DNA from: Roridomyces roridus
Taxonomy: Eukaryota > Basidiomycota > Agaricomycetes > Agaricales > Mycenaceae
Length of the DNA stretch: 64,000 nucleotides
Assembly (NCBI GenBank): GCA_029378245.1
Contig: JARKIF010000004.1
Location: forward strand, 124,001 to 188,000
Direction: 5' to 3'
The position numbers and the translations under genes are program-made. The notes under the pieces are model-generated. The model saw only the letters and a program-made list of their open reading frames with translations. It did not search any database and had not been told where the DNA came from. Positions 8,997 through 19,315 of this stretch are shown piece by piece. Numbering within the stretch: the stretch's first letter is position 1; the number at the start of each line of letters is the position of its first letter.

Positions 8997-10020
8997 CACC
9001 TGTGGGTCCCACACATCCAAGCCTGTAAGCTAGGTACCATGCGCCGTGGTACAAAGCTAACAGGCATGAGTTCATGCTTTGGGCCCATGCTCCCAACCAT
9101 GCTCCTGGCAAATTTGACTTGGTGGCACAGGGGGGAAGGCATCTTTTCCTCACCGCGGAAATACTTTATTTACGCAACATTTCCGCAGTATTTCCGCAAC
9201 ATTTCCGCCAGCCCCGAAAATAGGTGATAAAAATCAAAATCTGCCAATTTAGCAGAGAATCTCATGATTATGTAATGAAATCAACACATTTCCGCCATGC
9301 GGAAATGTTGCGGAAATCATGCGGAAATACTGCGGAAATATAAAATTCCCGCTGTGCGGAAAAGTGAAGTTCCCCCCTGTGTGGTGGACAAGTCAGTCCC
9401 CTGGTAACTGGTCGAGGTGCCCGGCTTTTCGGCCGCTCATCAAAGGCCATCAATAATTGATGGCATCGAAAAAGCGGCAATTGGCATGGGCAGCAGTCTC
9501 AGCGTGGCCACCTAGTCTACTGGTTACTGCCCTACCTTGCCACCTAACCTTTTGCCCAGGTCACAGGATCAATCCCCGGTGCAACCTTTTTTTTTTAGCT
9601 CCAGCCCCCCATGCTGTCCCATCCACTCATTTGACTTTCATTTTGACATCTCAAAGTACCCAATATATAGCTGATAAGACTGGTTTGATCCTGAGTCCCA
9701 ATTGGGACTACTACTCCAAGTGGCCCAAAAAGGAAGTTTTGCCCAATGCACCTACTCCATGCAACCCTGTACAGCAGCCAATGTCAGGAGTGGTTCTATG
9801 GGTGTATTGATGTTATTTAAAAGCCCCAAAGGCACATAGGTGAGCAATGCCAGGCTGCTACATCAGTGTTTGTTGGGCAGGGGAAGTCCCTGGTATTTCA
9901 ATAGCTATTTGCCATCCATTCTGGCTGGAAATCATCTGGGTCTGCTCATGCTTTGTTCTTCGCCTCCTTGAAAGCTTGTTTCTGGAGTCTATGCCACAAT
10001 ATGGTTGAGAGACACCAGGG
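8997..10020 (+). repeat. Left inverted arm of palindromic element
   Basis: It holds a subterminal cluster of about ten GCGGAAAT/ATTTCCGC words (9157-9362). A 108-base block at 9387-9494 is copied again at the start of the spacer. A tRNA-like segment has A box TAGTCTACTGG (9513-9523), a degenerate B box near 9560-9580 and a T run at about 9587-9597. The last shared bases before the spacer are GACACCAGGG. Confidence 0.9.
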
Positions 10021-10956
10021 ACAAGTCAGTCCCCTGGTAACTGGTCGAGGTGCCCGGCTTTTCGGCCGCTCATCAAAGGCCATCAATAATTGATGGCACC
10101 GAAAAAAGCGGCAATTGGCATGGGCAGCGCAAATCCATCAAAGTGGGCACGAGACTACAGTGCCGGGTGATATCATCAATTATTGATGGCATCAGACGCG
10201 ACTGATGTTGTAGAGGGAGTCAGGGGCTGAAAGAGTTTCCAGTAAACTTGTACCTAGAACTGTCTCCATCACTCACAAAATGCAGCACAGTGAGCAATCA
10301 GTGGGGTCAAGGCCTGGATGCAATATATCTTCCATGAGAGCCCTATCCAGTGCATTTTGGAGGCAATGATCTCCAAGCTGATGCTGGACTGTGCACTCAG
10401 TACCACAGCCCTATCCTTAATCTCTGTGTCCAGAGGGTACACTGGTACTATATGATTCCCCTTCAATACTCTGGATATGTTACTGACATGTCCATAGATC
10501 TGTTCAACTTCAACATCCCCCATTTCCATGTTTGCCATATTCCTCATTGTCTCTAGGAGGGGTAGTCATACAAGCAGGATGGGAGAGCATCCTGTAGCTC
10601 AAATATCAATTTGAACCCATAATAGTCACCAAGAATACATCAGAAAGCCCTGATATGTACCTGATCAAATTTGGATGATTTCCTTGATACTGACTTTCAC
10701 ATTGGGTTTCAGGCTCTGGGAATGTGAAAAATGGATTCCCCTTGAAAGGGTGGTCCAGAATATGTCTTCATTGTCCCAGATTGGTCCAGATTTGCAGGTG
10801 CAGTGGTTGAGCCCGAGAGTAAGTTGACTAGTATATATGCACACCACTCAAAGTGCAGTGTTCATCATACACATGTCAATCACTCAACAACCAATGATGC
10901 AACCCATGCAAAACTATATATATTCTGAATCCTCTGAAAGAGGAGAGTCCATTGAA

Positions 10957-11490
10957 GCCCACCATCAGACCATTTGAGCAACCCTTGAGCTGTAATTCAT
11001 TGATCACTCTCAGGTTGATCTCCCTTGTTCAATGAGTTTACATGACTCAAATTGTGATGTTGTATGGTATGAATGAGCCTCTGGGGTATTGGACCAATAT
11101 AACAAAAGCTGGCAACCCACTGACATCCTGAGCCTGAAGAATGGGACTGTATCCCTGCCAGAGTGACACTCACTTTAACCAGCTGTTATGCATCACAATG
11201 GCCCCAGAAAGGGATTATTCCAGGTGAATAGAGTGCCAAACAAAATTCTTATGCCCACCATCAGACCATCTGCCCAACCCCTTGACCTGTAATTCATTGA
11301 TCATTCTCAGGTTGATCTCCCTTGTTCAAAGACTGTACAATGCCCAAAGTCTGATCTTATATGGTATTAATGGGCCTCTGGGGTACCTGAGCATCATAAT
11401 ACAAGCTGACAACCTAGGGACATCCTGAGCCTGAAGAATGGAACTGTATCACTGCCAGAGGAAAACTCACTCTGATCAGTAGTTATGCCC
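10957..11490 (+). repeat. Two diverged direct repeats inside the spacer
   Basis: Units at about 10957-11191 and 11252-11490 share long words in the same order: GCCCACCATCAGACCAT, TGTAATTCATTGATCA/T, CTCAGGTTGATCTCCCTTG, GCCTCTGGGGTA and ACATCCTGAGCCTGAAGAAT. They differ clearly from each other, so this duplication is older than the arms' identity. No coding frame runs through them. Confidence 0.8.
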
Positions 11491-11612
11491 CCAGTTGACT
11501 CCAGATTTGCACCATTTCCGACTTATAAGGTCTGAAACAAAATTTAGAAGGCCTTTGCAGATTATTCTCTCAAGGAGAAAGGGCTTCTAAGCAGCAATTG
11601 ATCTCCAATCAA

Positions 11613-12636
11613 CCCTGGTGTCTCTCAACCATATTGTGGCATAGACTCCAGAAACAAGCTTTCAAGGAGGCGAAGAACAAAGCATGAGCAGACCCAGATG
11701 ATTTCCAGCCAGAATGGATGGCAAATAGCTATTGAAATACCAGGGACTTCCCCTGCCCAACAAACACTGATGTAGCAGCCTGGCATTGCTCACCTATGTG
11801 CCTTTGGGGCTTTTAAATAACATCAATACACCCATAGAACCACTCCTGACATTGGCTGCTGTACAGGGTTGCATGGAGTAGGTGCATTGGGCAAAACTTC
11901 CTTTTTGGGCCACTTGGAGTAGTAGTCCCAATTGGGACTCAGGATCAAACCAGTCTTATCAGCTATATATTGGGTACTTTGAGATGTCAAAATGAAAGTC
12001 AAATGAGTGGATGGGACAGCATGGGGGGCTGGAGCTAAAAAAAAAAGGTTGCACCGGGGATTGATCCTGTGACCTGGGCAAAAGGTTAGGTGGCAAGGTA
12101 GGGCAGTAACCAGTAGACTAGGTGGCCACGCTGAGACTGCTGCCCATGCCAATTGCCGCTTTTTCGATGCCATCAATTATTGATGGCCTTTGATGAGCGG
12201 CCGAAAAGCCGGGCACCTCGACCAGTTACCAGGGGACTGACTTGTCCACCACACAGGGGGGAACTTCACTTTTCCGCACAGCGGGAATTTTATATTTCCG
12301 CAGTATTTCCGCATGATTTCCGCAACATTTCCGCATGGCGGAAATGTGTTGATTTCATTACATAATCATGAGATTCTCTGCTAAATTGGCAGATTTTGAT
12401 TTTTATCACCTATTTTCGGGGCTGGCGGAAATGTTGCGGAAATACTGCGGAAATGTTGCGTAAATAAAGTATTTCCGCGGTGAGGAAAAGATGCCTTCCC
12501 CCCTGTGCCACCAAGTCAAATTTGCCAGGAGCATGGTTGGGAGCATGGGCCCAAAGCATGAACTCATGCCTGTTAGCTTTGTACCACGGCGCATGGTACC
12601 TAGCTTACAGGCTTGGATGTGTGGGACCCACAGGTG
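11613..12636 (-). repeat. Right inverted arm of palindromic element
   Basis: Same length as the left arm and its reverse complement. The first bases after the spacer are CCCTGGTGTCTC, the complement of the end of the left arm. No differences were seen in the segments compared by eye; a full alignment was not possible. Confidence 0.9.
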
Positions 12637-12649
12637 AGTTGTGTTGTTC

Positions 12650-13081
12650 TCCAGATTCTCATATGCTAAATTTCGCGATCGTGCGCAGTACCAGATGCTT
12701 GTGGACAAGTGGGCTCGGTTTCCCCGCTGAACACCAGAGATGGAACTGGAAACCTTCTACGGCCAGCTCACTCACATCTACCACGTCCATGTCCCCACCG
12801 CGTTTCCTGCTCTGGACCTCAACGAGCCGACGAGCTTCATCTTTGCAGCCATCCGGGAGTGCAAGCTCAAAACAGATGACGCTCAGCTCGACGGACTGGA
12901 CATTCATTTTTACTCCAAGCATGGGCAGCTCAGCGTTATGGACGTCAAGACCGCACAGGCGCTGGTGGGGAGAGTACCATCGGCAAGCAACGAGTGGGCC
13001 ATCGTTGATCGAAGCGCGGCCCTTGTTCAGGCAGAGTGGAATCCTGGTAATCACTCGGCTACTTGGTTATATTCAATATAA
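12650..13081 (+). pseudogene. C-terminal fragment of a transposon-encoded protein (KDZ/Plavaka-like, tentative)
   Basis: A frame from 12740 reads FYGQLTHIYHVHVP, then SFIFAAIRECKL, then GQLSVMDVKTAQALVGRVP and EWAIVDRSAALV. This series (YGQL..VVxIP, LxAIRxC, xxxVVDixxxQCLVGRV, WAIIDRSG) recurs at the C-termini of transposase-like proteins in agaric genomes, from my memory of the family. Upstream the frame continues as FRDRAQYQMLVDKWARFP with an interruption near 12735. No N-terminal part or catalytic domain is nearby, so it is a fragment. Confidence 0.45.
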
Positions 13082-13176
13082 TGATGTTTCGAGCATGCAT
13101 TGGGCGTTTACGTCGATAACTAGTCACGTACGTGCACTCTCCCTAGTCTGGGTTGTGTTCTATATCGCTTCCCGAG

Positions 13177-13325
13177 GGTAGTGAAAATCAACCTAACATT
13201 GGTTGATTGGCGGTCGACCAAATTCAACCTAGAATTCCGGGTGATTCCAGTTCAACCTATAGGAACCCCCAAAATGGGTGAAAGATGAAATTCAACCTAC
13301 GGCTGGGTGAATTTCACCCTAATCC
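13177..13325. repeat. Short element with four TTCAACCTA words
   Basis: TCAACCTA occurs at 13188 and TTCAACCTA at 13223, 13251 and 13291. The outer parts are loosely inverted (AGGGTAGTGAAAATC against GGGTGAATTTCACCCT). It may be a small degraded MITE; no target duplication was found. Confidence 0.35.
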
Positions 13326-13463
13326 AGCTCCATAGTGATAGTGCCCCTTGAGCACTGTCTACACCCGACCCAGAGGAGGCTGGTGTCATCTCGAGCCACA
13401 CATTCACCAAGATCACTGTTACATAATAAATCAGCTTGATAAAATGAATCCAACCGAGGATGA

Positions 13464-14350
13464 ATCCCGTGAATCACGGGGCGTGACACCAGTCACGCAC
13501 AGCCCAGCAGCCCGTAATGCTCATCAGTACCTTTTCTTTCCTCGCATCAACATCGCATCCGGAACGGCCGCTGGCCAGCTCACTCGATCCACTTGCAACG
13601 ACATTGTTCGCTATGGAAACTGACTACCTCAAGCTTCTGAGCAACTTGTGGGGAGGAGCAGGTGCTGGACGTGGCATCCCACAGGTATTACATTCATTCG
13701 CTTATTGTCAGCCATGTATCCCATGCACACCCTCTCAGTCGCGGGCTCATCTGCGCATTCGACTTACCCCTTTCCTGGCCATCCCCAAATTCTACCTCCA
13801 GCCGGTCAAGATGAAGTTCATAACCAAAGTCTAGTATCTACCACCCAAACATGTCGTCCGTTGGTCCGCAAAGTCGTCCGTGGCATCTGGTGCCATCGGT
13901 CTGGATATCCATCCTCAAAGACGCCTGGTCACCCGTCCTTTCCCTCAAATCCACCCTGATCTCTCTTCGAAGTCTCAGGCTGTTGTGCTCTTCCGAGCCA
14001 AACGATCTGCAGGACACCGAGCCTCAAGGTTGCCAAGCACTCTTACACAACCAACAAGCATAGCTTTGACGAGACGGCGTGGTACTGGTACTGGACATGG
14101 ATGTACACGCAGCCGCCTGGCGCTGGCGTTGCCAAAGAGGATACTGTTGCTGTGGAATCGACCGGTTTGAGGTGCTGGGTTTCCCCTCAACTAAAGTGGT
14201 GTGTCCTTAGCTCCTCGCTTCTCCGTCGCCACTCACCCATCCCGTCTTCCGCTTTTGTAGGTCAAGGTCCTACACCGGCCAATCTACGGCGGCGCCATCG
14301 TTGCACAGGTTACGGGGGTCGCGTTGTCGAGGAGCTCCTCAACGTAATGT
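13464..14350 (+). pseudogene. Ubc1-type ubiquitin-conjugating enzyme (E2) pseudogene, right copy
   Basis: KMKFITKV and YHPNMSS are split by a 7-base insertion that brings a TAG. Then a frame reads ASGAIGLDI, where E2 enzymes have GAICLDI: the catalytic Cys codon is replaced by Gly (ggt). A 4-base CATC duplication shifts the frame into [21 protein letters not shown], then [14 protein letters not shown], followed in another frame by [12 protein letters not shown] and a possible UBA remnant VVEELLNVM. The order matches a class II (UBE2K/Ubc1) E2 with UBA domain. At least three frame breaks and loss of the active Cys make it a pseudogene. Confidence 0.65.
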
Positions 14351-14988
14351 ATCGAAATGCATGCTGTTTCACATGCCCCTTTCTTGTATGCTGTCGCTAT
14401 TGTTGAATCACTTGTTGCATCTCTGCCGAGGTGCATCTCCCCATCTCCTCCCCGCCTCGAGACACTGGAAGGTCACAGGCGGACTTTTCAAGTTTACTCT
14501 GCTCGCATTTATTTCCGCATCTTTGCTTCCTCTGATTGCATGCTGTTTCTGACTGAAACAAGGCCATGACGAGGGGAGATGTTATGACTTGCCATGGGTC
14601 AACAACAAGTCGGCGATGAGCAATGATCTTTGTTGGTTATATCGCAACTTGCTTTGGATTCTCCTCAAGCAATTATAACTGCATATGTCAACATTTCCCC
14701 TCTCGTATATGTGATTGTTTCCGCAGGTCGATGTGAATGGGCTGTCCCCCGGTGTGGTGTCATGTCACCACCTTTTAAACCAACTCCAGGCCGATGAAGC
14801 CTCATATTTTCATGCTCGATACAATTCCGCAGGTTGACAGATTCGACTCAACGGCCTACACATCTCGGCACGCCGCAATGCCTCATGCCAGTAGCACTGA
14901 GTCAGATCGATTTTTTGACCGACCTTCTGACCAGATGAATATTGAGCACCCGGCCGACGGGCTACGTTCAATTTCACTCACCTGATGC
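14351..14988. other. Intergenic, no gene seen
   Basis: Short frames only; no motif or splice logic is convincing. Confidence 0.4.
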
Positions 14989-14990
14989 TA

Positions 14991-15442
14991 AGGTACACCC
15001 CATCCACCCTCGACGAACGTCACGTGGTGTATTTCCTTTTTCGGACGAGCTGCGAAGATAAATCTGTAAAATAATTTGTTGTTGCATTCTGGACAAACCC
15101 TTCGACCAATTTCAAGATTTGGTTCTTAGATTTGGTTTGAGTCACAAATATGAGGTGTTTTGCTTCAATTGAGGCTTGAATTCCAAAAGATGTCTCGACA
15201 CGCACATTTGATCACTTGGATTGATGGCTGTACTGTCGTCAATGATCGTGGAATTCAAGCACCCAAAGGGTCCCAAATGCTCCAGATTTTTGTTTATGGG
15301 CTCTTAAGAAGCATATCTCAATTTTGGTCGAAGGGATTTTCAATAGCCTCTTTCAGTATTGTACAGCAGTCGAGTCTTTCGGTTCGTTCTTAAAAAGGAA
15401 ATACACCACGTGACGTTCGTCGAGGGTGGATGGGGTGTACCT
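14991..15442. mobile_element. 452-bp MITE with perfect 51-bp terminal inverted repeats, TA target
   Basis: Bases 14991-15041 and 15392-15442 are exact inverted repeats beginning AGGTACACCCCATCC. TA flanks both ends (14989-14990, 15443-15444), the duplication made by Tc1/mariner-type transposases. Further inside, the arms continue imperfectly (CCCTTCGACCAATTT at 15098 against ATTTTGGTCGAAGGG). There is no transposase, so it would be mobilised in trans. Each arm contains a CACGTG palindrome. Confidence 0.88.
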
Positions 15443-15444
15443 TA

Positions 15445-17099
15445 CAGCTCACTCAGGAACGGGGACTGACTTGGTTCAGAGCCACACACGTGCACCACCA
15501 AGCATAATCAGGCTATCTGGTAAGTATGTTTTCATGTTTGGTTTTGATACAGTCAAAATGAATCGAATTCAAAGAGCTACGTACGATACACGGTAAGTAT
15601 TCGACCGAGGCCCATGGTGGTTGAATGCCCATGCTCCCAAAAATCTCGGTTCGATGGGCGGCAAACGCCAACGAGCACTAAGGAAGTCCCAATAATTTAT
15701 TGGACTCTCGCTTGATGGCATGCTTACCGCAACAAAAGACGGCGGGGCTAGCCCGCCACGCCATGGTCAAACTCCACTCATCCCATGCATGACAGGCGCT
15801 CTCGTGTGGAATGTCTCGGAGGAGGCCGGATGCAGCGCGAGGTGGCAAACGGCTATTAATGTATACAGATGCTTGACGTTAACTTGAGGAGGAGAATGTC
15901 GGCTCCAGCGGCGTGGGACGGGGCGGAGAAGCATGCTGGTCAGTCTCCGTGCAGGATTGACCATGCCGACTCACTTGGGATGTGATCAATGCCCGGTATG
16001 CGTCCGCCACGCCAGCCGCCAGTGAATCGAGTCCCGTCACCGTCGAGTAACCGGTACATCGCTGGGAGCGAATTGCATCCGCCGCTGCTTGAGGGATGGC
16101 AGGCGACGCAGTTGGTGAAAGCGTGCCGGAGACGGTGGAACCAAGTTACTGAGACAATGGGGTGGGCCACGTGCAAGTGGACTTGATGTCAGGGAGGCGG
16201 GTAGTGAGGCAGGAGCAGCTGTGCAAAAGTAAGTCTCCAACAATGGGCTACTAGGCAAGGTACACACCTCTGCATCATCATTCAATGGAATGCACAAAGA
16301 CCCGAGGTCGAAACAAAACAGTATCGCCTAGGTCTGCGGGGCGGTAGATGGCAAGTGGCGGGATGTCGGGATGGAGTGGCGTCAAGGGAGTTGTTGGTAC
16401 TATGGCCATTGAAAGCCTGCCAGAGAAAAAAGACTTGGGATGGTCAAGGGTAAGCGCTCCAAGCTCTCCTTGCTCAGCAGTGGGCCGGGCGGGAGGTCGG
16501 AGAAGTGCAACGGAGGTCGGAGGCAGGGCGATGAGCCTGTTGGGCATTTGTAAGAAACCCCTGGTCTCTTGCAAACCTCTTACAAACAATTCTCGTGACT
16601 TATAAATCTCTTATCAAAGCTGTGTCTCTTACGTTCTTATGGCTCTTATAATAGCTTATAATTAATTATAGAGCACCACACTTTTTTCCGACACCTCACA
16701 CTGTTGTCTACGCTCTTTGTCTGCTACCAGTCCTTCCGCCCACTGCTCGCCATGCTCCAGAAATTGAGCTCATCAAACGATACTCGGAGGAAGAAAAGTT
16801 GCAAATCCGAAATCCAGCTTCGAATTCATCCGCAAGTTCAACGAGGGTGTGCTGGGGGCCCGCATGCTGGCGTCAAGTCTGCGTCCGCCGGCCACGGAAA
16901 CAATGTGAAGCGTGCGCATAGGGTTGGTGTTATTTTCGAGGGTCGGCGGGATAGAGGGTGTGAAGGAGAATGTCGAGCCGAGGGAAGTGGGTACCGGTAT
17001 ACCTGCGGCGGAGCGGGTTTGAATTCGGGGTAGACTTGTATTGTATGACTTGCGGGGTTGTGTGGAATTTGCATTATATGTGGATGCTGTTTTGACTTT
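15445..17099. other. Intergenic, no gene seen
   Basis: Open frames here (for example around 15990-16300 and 16350-16600) overlap on both strands and show no motif. Around 16610-16680 the DNA becomes AT-rich with repeated CTTATAA words. Confidence 0.4.
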
Positions 17100-17870
17100 G
17101 TTCAATCGGTATGCGAAGGAGTCCAGATAAAAAGGGACTCTCTGAAACCATGTTTATGGCCGCACACGGAATCGAACCGAGTTGGGGGCTGTACTACCGC
17201 GGGTGGCAGAGTGGGTGGGAGTTGAGGATCTGTCCTCATGTCTGGTGTAACTCCATATTTCACTGGGGTTTCGTGCTTTCTGGGCATCATTCTCTCCAGA
17301 GCTTACGAGAGTCCTATTGGGAAAGGAGAAAAAAGCGGGTCACTTACCTTTAATGGCCACAAAGGGAATCGAACCGCTGTGATGTTATACATATGTGCAC
17401 CTCGTCGCAGAATTGAGTGCAACGAGTTCAGGGCGTGGTTGGTACATTTCAATTGGTGGAATCACAAATCTATATCTCTGCGGTCAGAGATTTTTCAGCA
17501 GATCTGAGAAGCGGAGAAAAAGCAGTGACTGGCCGCCTACCAAATGTATAACCGTGAAGGGAATCGAACCGCTGCGAGGGTGTGTGTGCACGTCGTCGTC
17601 GCGCCGAGGCAGTCGAGTGCAACGAAGCTTGCGTGGTACATACAGGGGGTTCTGTTGATTATTGACAATTGTCTGCTCCCTGCTAAGTTCCTTATTTCGA
17701 ACCAGTCGAGACTCGAGAACGGCACGGACCCATTGGGAAAAAAAGAGTCCATCCTGCCGAGTATATTATGTCCGTCAAGGGAATCGAACCGCTTCGCTGA
17801 CTCGGAGTACCGACACTGTGACGTGCAGCGCAGAACGACAGATTGACGCTCAATTATAAGAACAGAGTAC
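17100..17870 (-). repeat. Four-unit tandem array carrying tRNA T-arm / Pol III B-box-like motifs
   Basis: GGAATCGAACCG occurs at about 17168, 17365, 17560 and 17779, roughly 195-220 bases apart; the complement CGGTTCGATTCC is a B box. After it, the minus strand reads 7 bases and then A (TGTGGCC-A, CACGGTT-A, GACGGAC-A), like the end of a tRNA. Units also share GAGTGCAACGA and CATTGGGAAA(A/G). I could not fit complete cloverleaves, so I call them tRNA-derived repeats, not tRNA genes. Confidence 0.55.
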
Positions 17871-18037
17871 ATCATCTACCTATGTATTTATCTGACATGG
17901 TGGCGGGCGCGCTGGGAGTTGGCGACTGTAATAAATTTATAAAATCTGATGCAAGTGTGAACTGATGGTGATTGTTTTGCCGTTCGTCTCTCCAAGGCCC
18001 AACGTGTTTGGAACCAAACCGTATTCTGAATACTGCT

Positions 18038-18554
18038 TCAAATCAAATGAAGCAACATCAAAAGAAACACCCCGACAGCTGCAACCCTCATAGGCTTGAT
18101 CTCAGCGCTGGCAAATCCTGTCCCAGGCTGGCTTGCCGTCCCCGGAGTGGAGGTACTACTTTCAGGCCCTGCCGCCCCATTCGTGAAGGAGCCCGCGACA
18201 GTGATATTGTGAACAGTATTCCCGAGCTCGGCGCAATTTTTAACGAAAGCTGACCAGTCATAAGCTTCTCAATGAAGCGATGATGACAACGCACAGTCAA
18301 AAGACTCCTGAGCCGCAGCAGGGGTGCTCTCGTTTGCCTTGACGTTGCAGTCCTGAGTCTCTGCGTAGAGTTGCGCGTAGGCGTCGGTACACCCCGGAAA
18401 GATGGACGTTGTTTGCGCCGAGGGTTTGAGCGTTGGCTAAGGGTAGATGGATGCGCTGAGTCACAGGTATTGTGTGAGCAAAGTGGTGCTTACTTTGGGC
18501 AGCGAGTATGAAAAAAATGAGAGGGATGAGGGAAAGAGCGGTGCTTTTGGCCAT
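18038..18554 (-). CDS. Small secreted, possibly GPI-anchored protein
   Basis: ATG at 18552-18554 begins a signal peptide, MAKSTALSLIPLIFFILAAQ. A GTAAGC donor follows at 18493. The second part reads QTTSIFPGCTDAYAQLYAE then DCNVKANESTPAAA; a probable 45-base intron comes next, and then FVKNCAELGNTVHNITVAGS with cysteines and an Asn-glycosylation site. The C-terminus is Ser/Thr-rich and ends in the hydrophobic VAAVGVFLLMLLHLI, typical of a GPI signal. The phase of the first intron does not join cleanly with the second exon by any acceptor I tried, so either one exon edge is wrong or there is an indel. Function unknown; it would act at the cell surface or wall. Confidence 0.55.
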
Positions 18555-18559
18555 GTTGA

Positions 18560-19310
18560 AGGGGTATGTGGGAAACGATAGACTTTGAGACTGTTTCAGC
18601 TACTTATACTTATTGGGACGCCCGAGAGAGAAAAAAAATATGGTTCAAAATTGGCACTGGGCGTCGGACGGGCGCGTATCTGTCTTTTAAGACGAGTGGC
18701 GCATATGTCGAGATGGACGCTGTCTAGCCAAATTGAAAAGGCTTACAGGTAAATATGTTCAGGCGACATTTGTTTAAAATACGGCGCTTTTACCAGCGCC
18801 CACCTGTCCGTAGCTATAGGAGTGAGCTACCAATGACAGCCTGGGACGCTGGAATGTAAATTGAGGAACACGCTGAGTTGGGTGGGCTATTAGAAGAAGA
18901 GAGACTAAAAGAGAGACTTACCAGAAGAATGGTTCAGCTGGTCACGGTGGCCACTGGCTTTCTCAGTCTTGGGGCAGCGATTGTAGTCTCTCTTACAGAC
19001 TTCCGCGCCCCGTAACCTCCGCTAAGAAGCAGCGATTGTGCTGCACATTTGAAGTCTATTCCGGCCGATCAAAATTTAACCACAGCTCGTACGCTAAGCG
19101 CGTATCTGTCGGATTTTGCCTGTAGATGTCTCTGACAGTGGCGTCGGATTTCAAACGTTGCCTGACATGCATGTCGAACGAAGTTGAAATTTCAACCAAC
19201 TTGGGTTGAATGATCAGCGGCTGTGCCGCATCTCGTGAGCGGTCAGGTGCATGATCTCGGATCATCCCCGGAGGTTGAGTCAACTCTCTTCTTGCTCTTG
19301 CTCTGCACGC
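18560..19310. other. Promoter-side intergenic region, no gene seen
   Basis: This lies between the divergent secreted-protein gene and the acyltransferase gene, so it probably holds both promoters. I see no further coding sequence. Confidence 0.4.
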
Positions 19311-19315
19311 TCACC

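Larger units (their letters stand above)
8997..12636. mobile_element. 3.64-kb palindromic (fold-back) DNA transposon with 8-bp target duplication
   Basis: Two arms of 1,024 bases, 8997-10020 and 11613-12636, are exact reverse complements wherever I compared them (including all of 8997-9170 and the translations of 9457-9810 and 11823-12176). They flank a 1,592-base spacer. The outer ends read CACCTGTGGGTCC..GGACCCACAGGTG. The octamer AGTTGTGT directly abuts both ends (8989-8996 and 12637-12644), a target-site duplication. Eight bases fit hAT or KDZ-type insertion. No transposase is readable in the spacer, so the element is non-autonomous. Confidence 0.88.

Noticed and set aside
8991..9227. Protein-coding frame at the left end of the palindrome
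   Set aside because: It lies across the terminal repeat and the GCGGAAAT array and is mirrored in the right arm; no coding signal.
9457..12176. Identical 117-residue open frames in both arms of the palindrome (9457-9810 plus, 11823-12176 minus)
   Set aside because: They read through the tRNA-like segment and its T run, show no domain, and are identical only because the arms are. Not annotated as genes.
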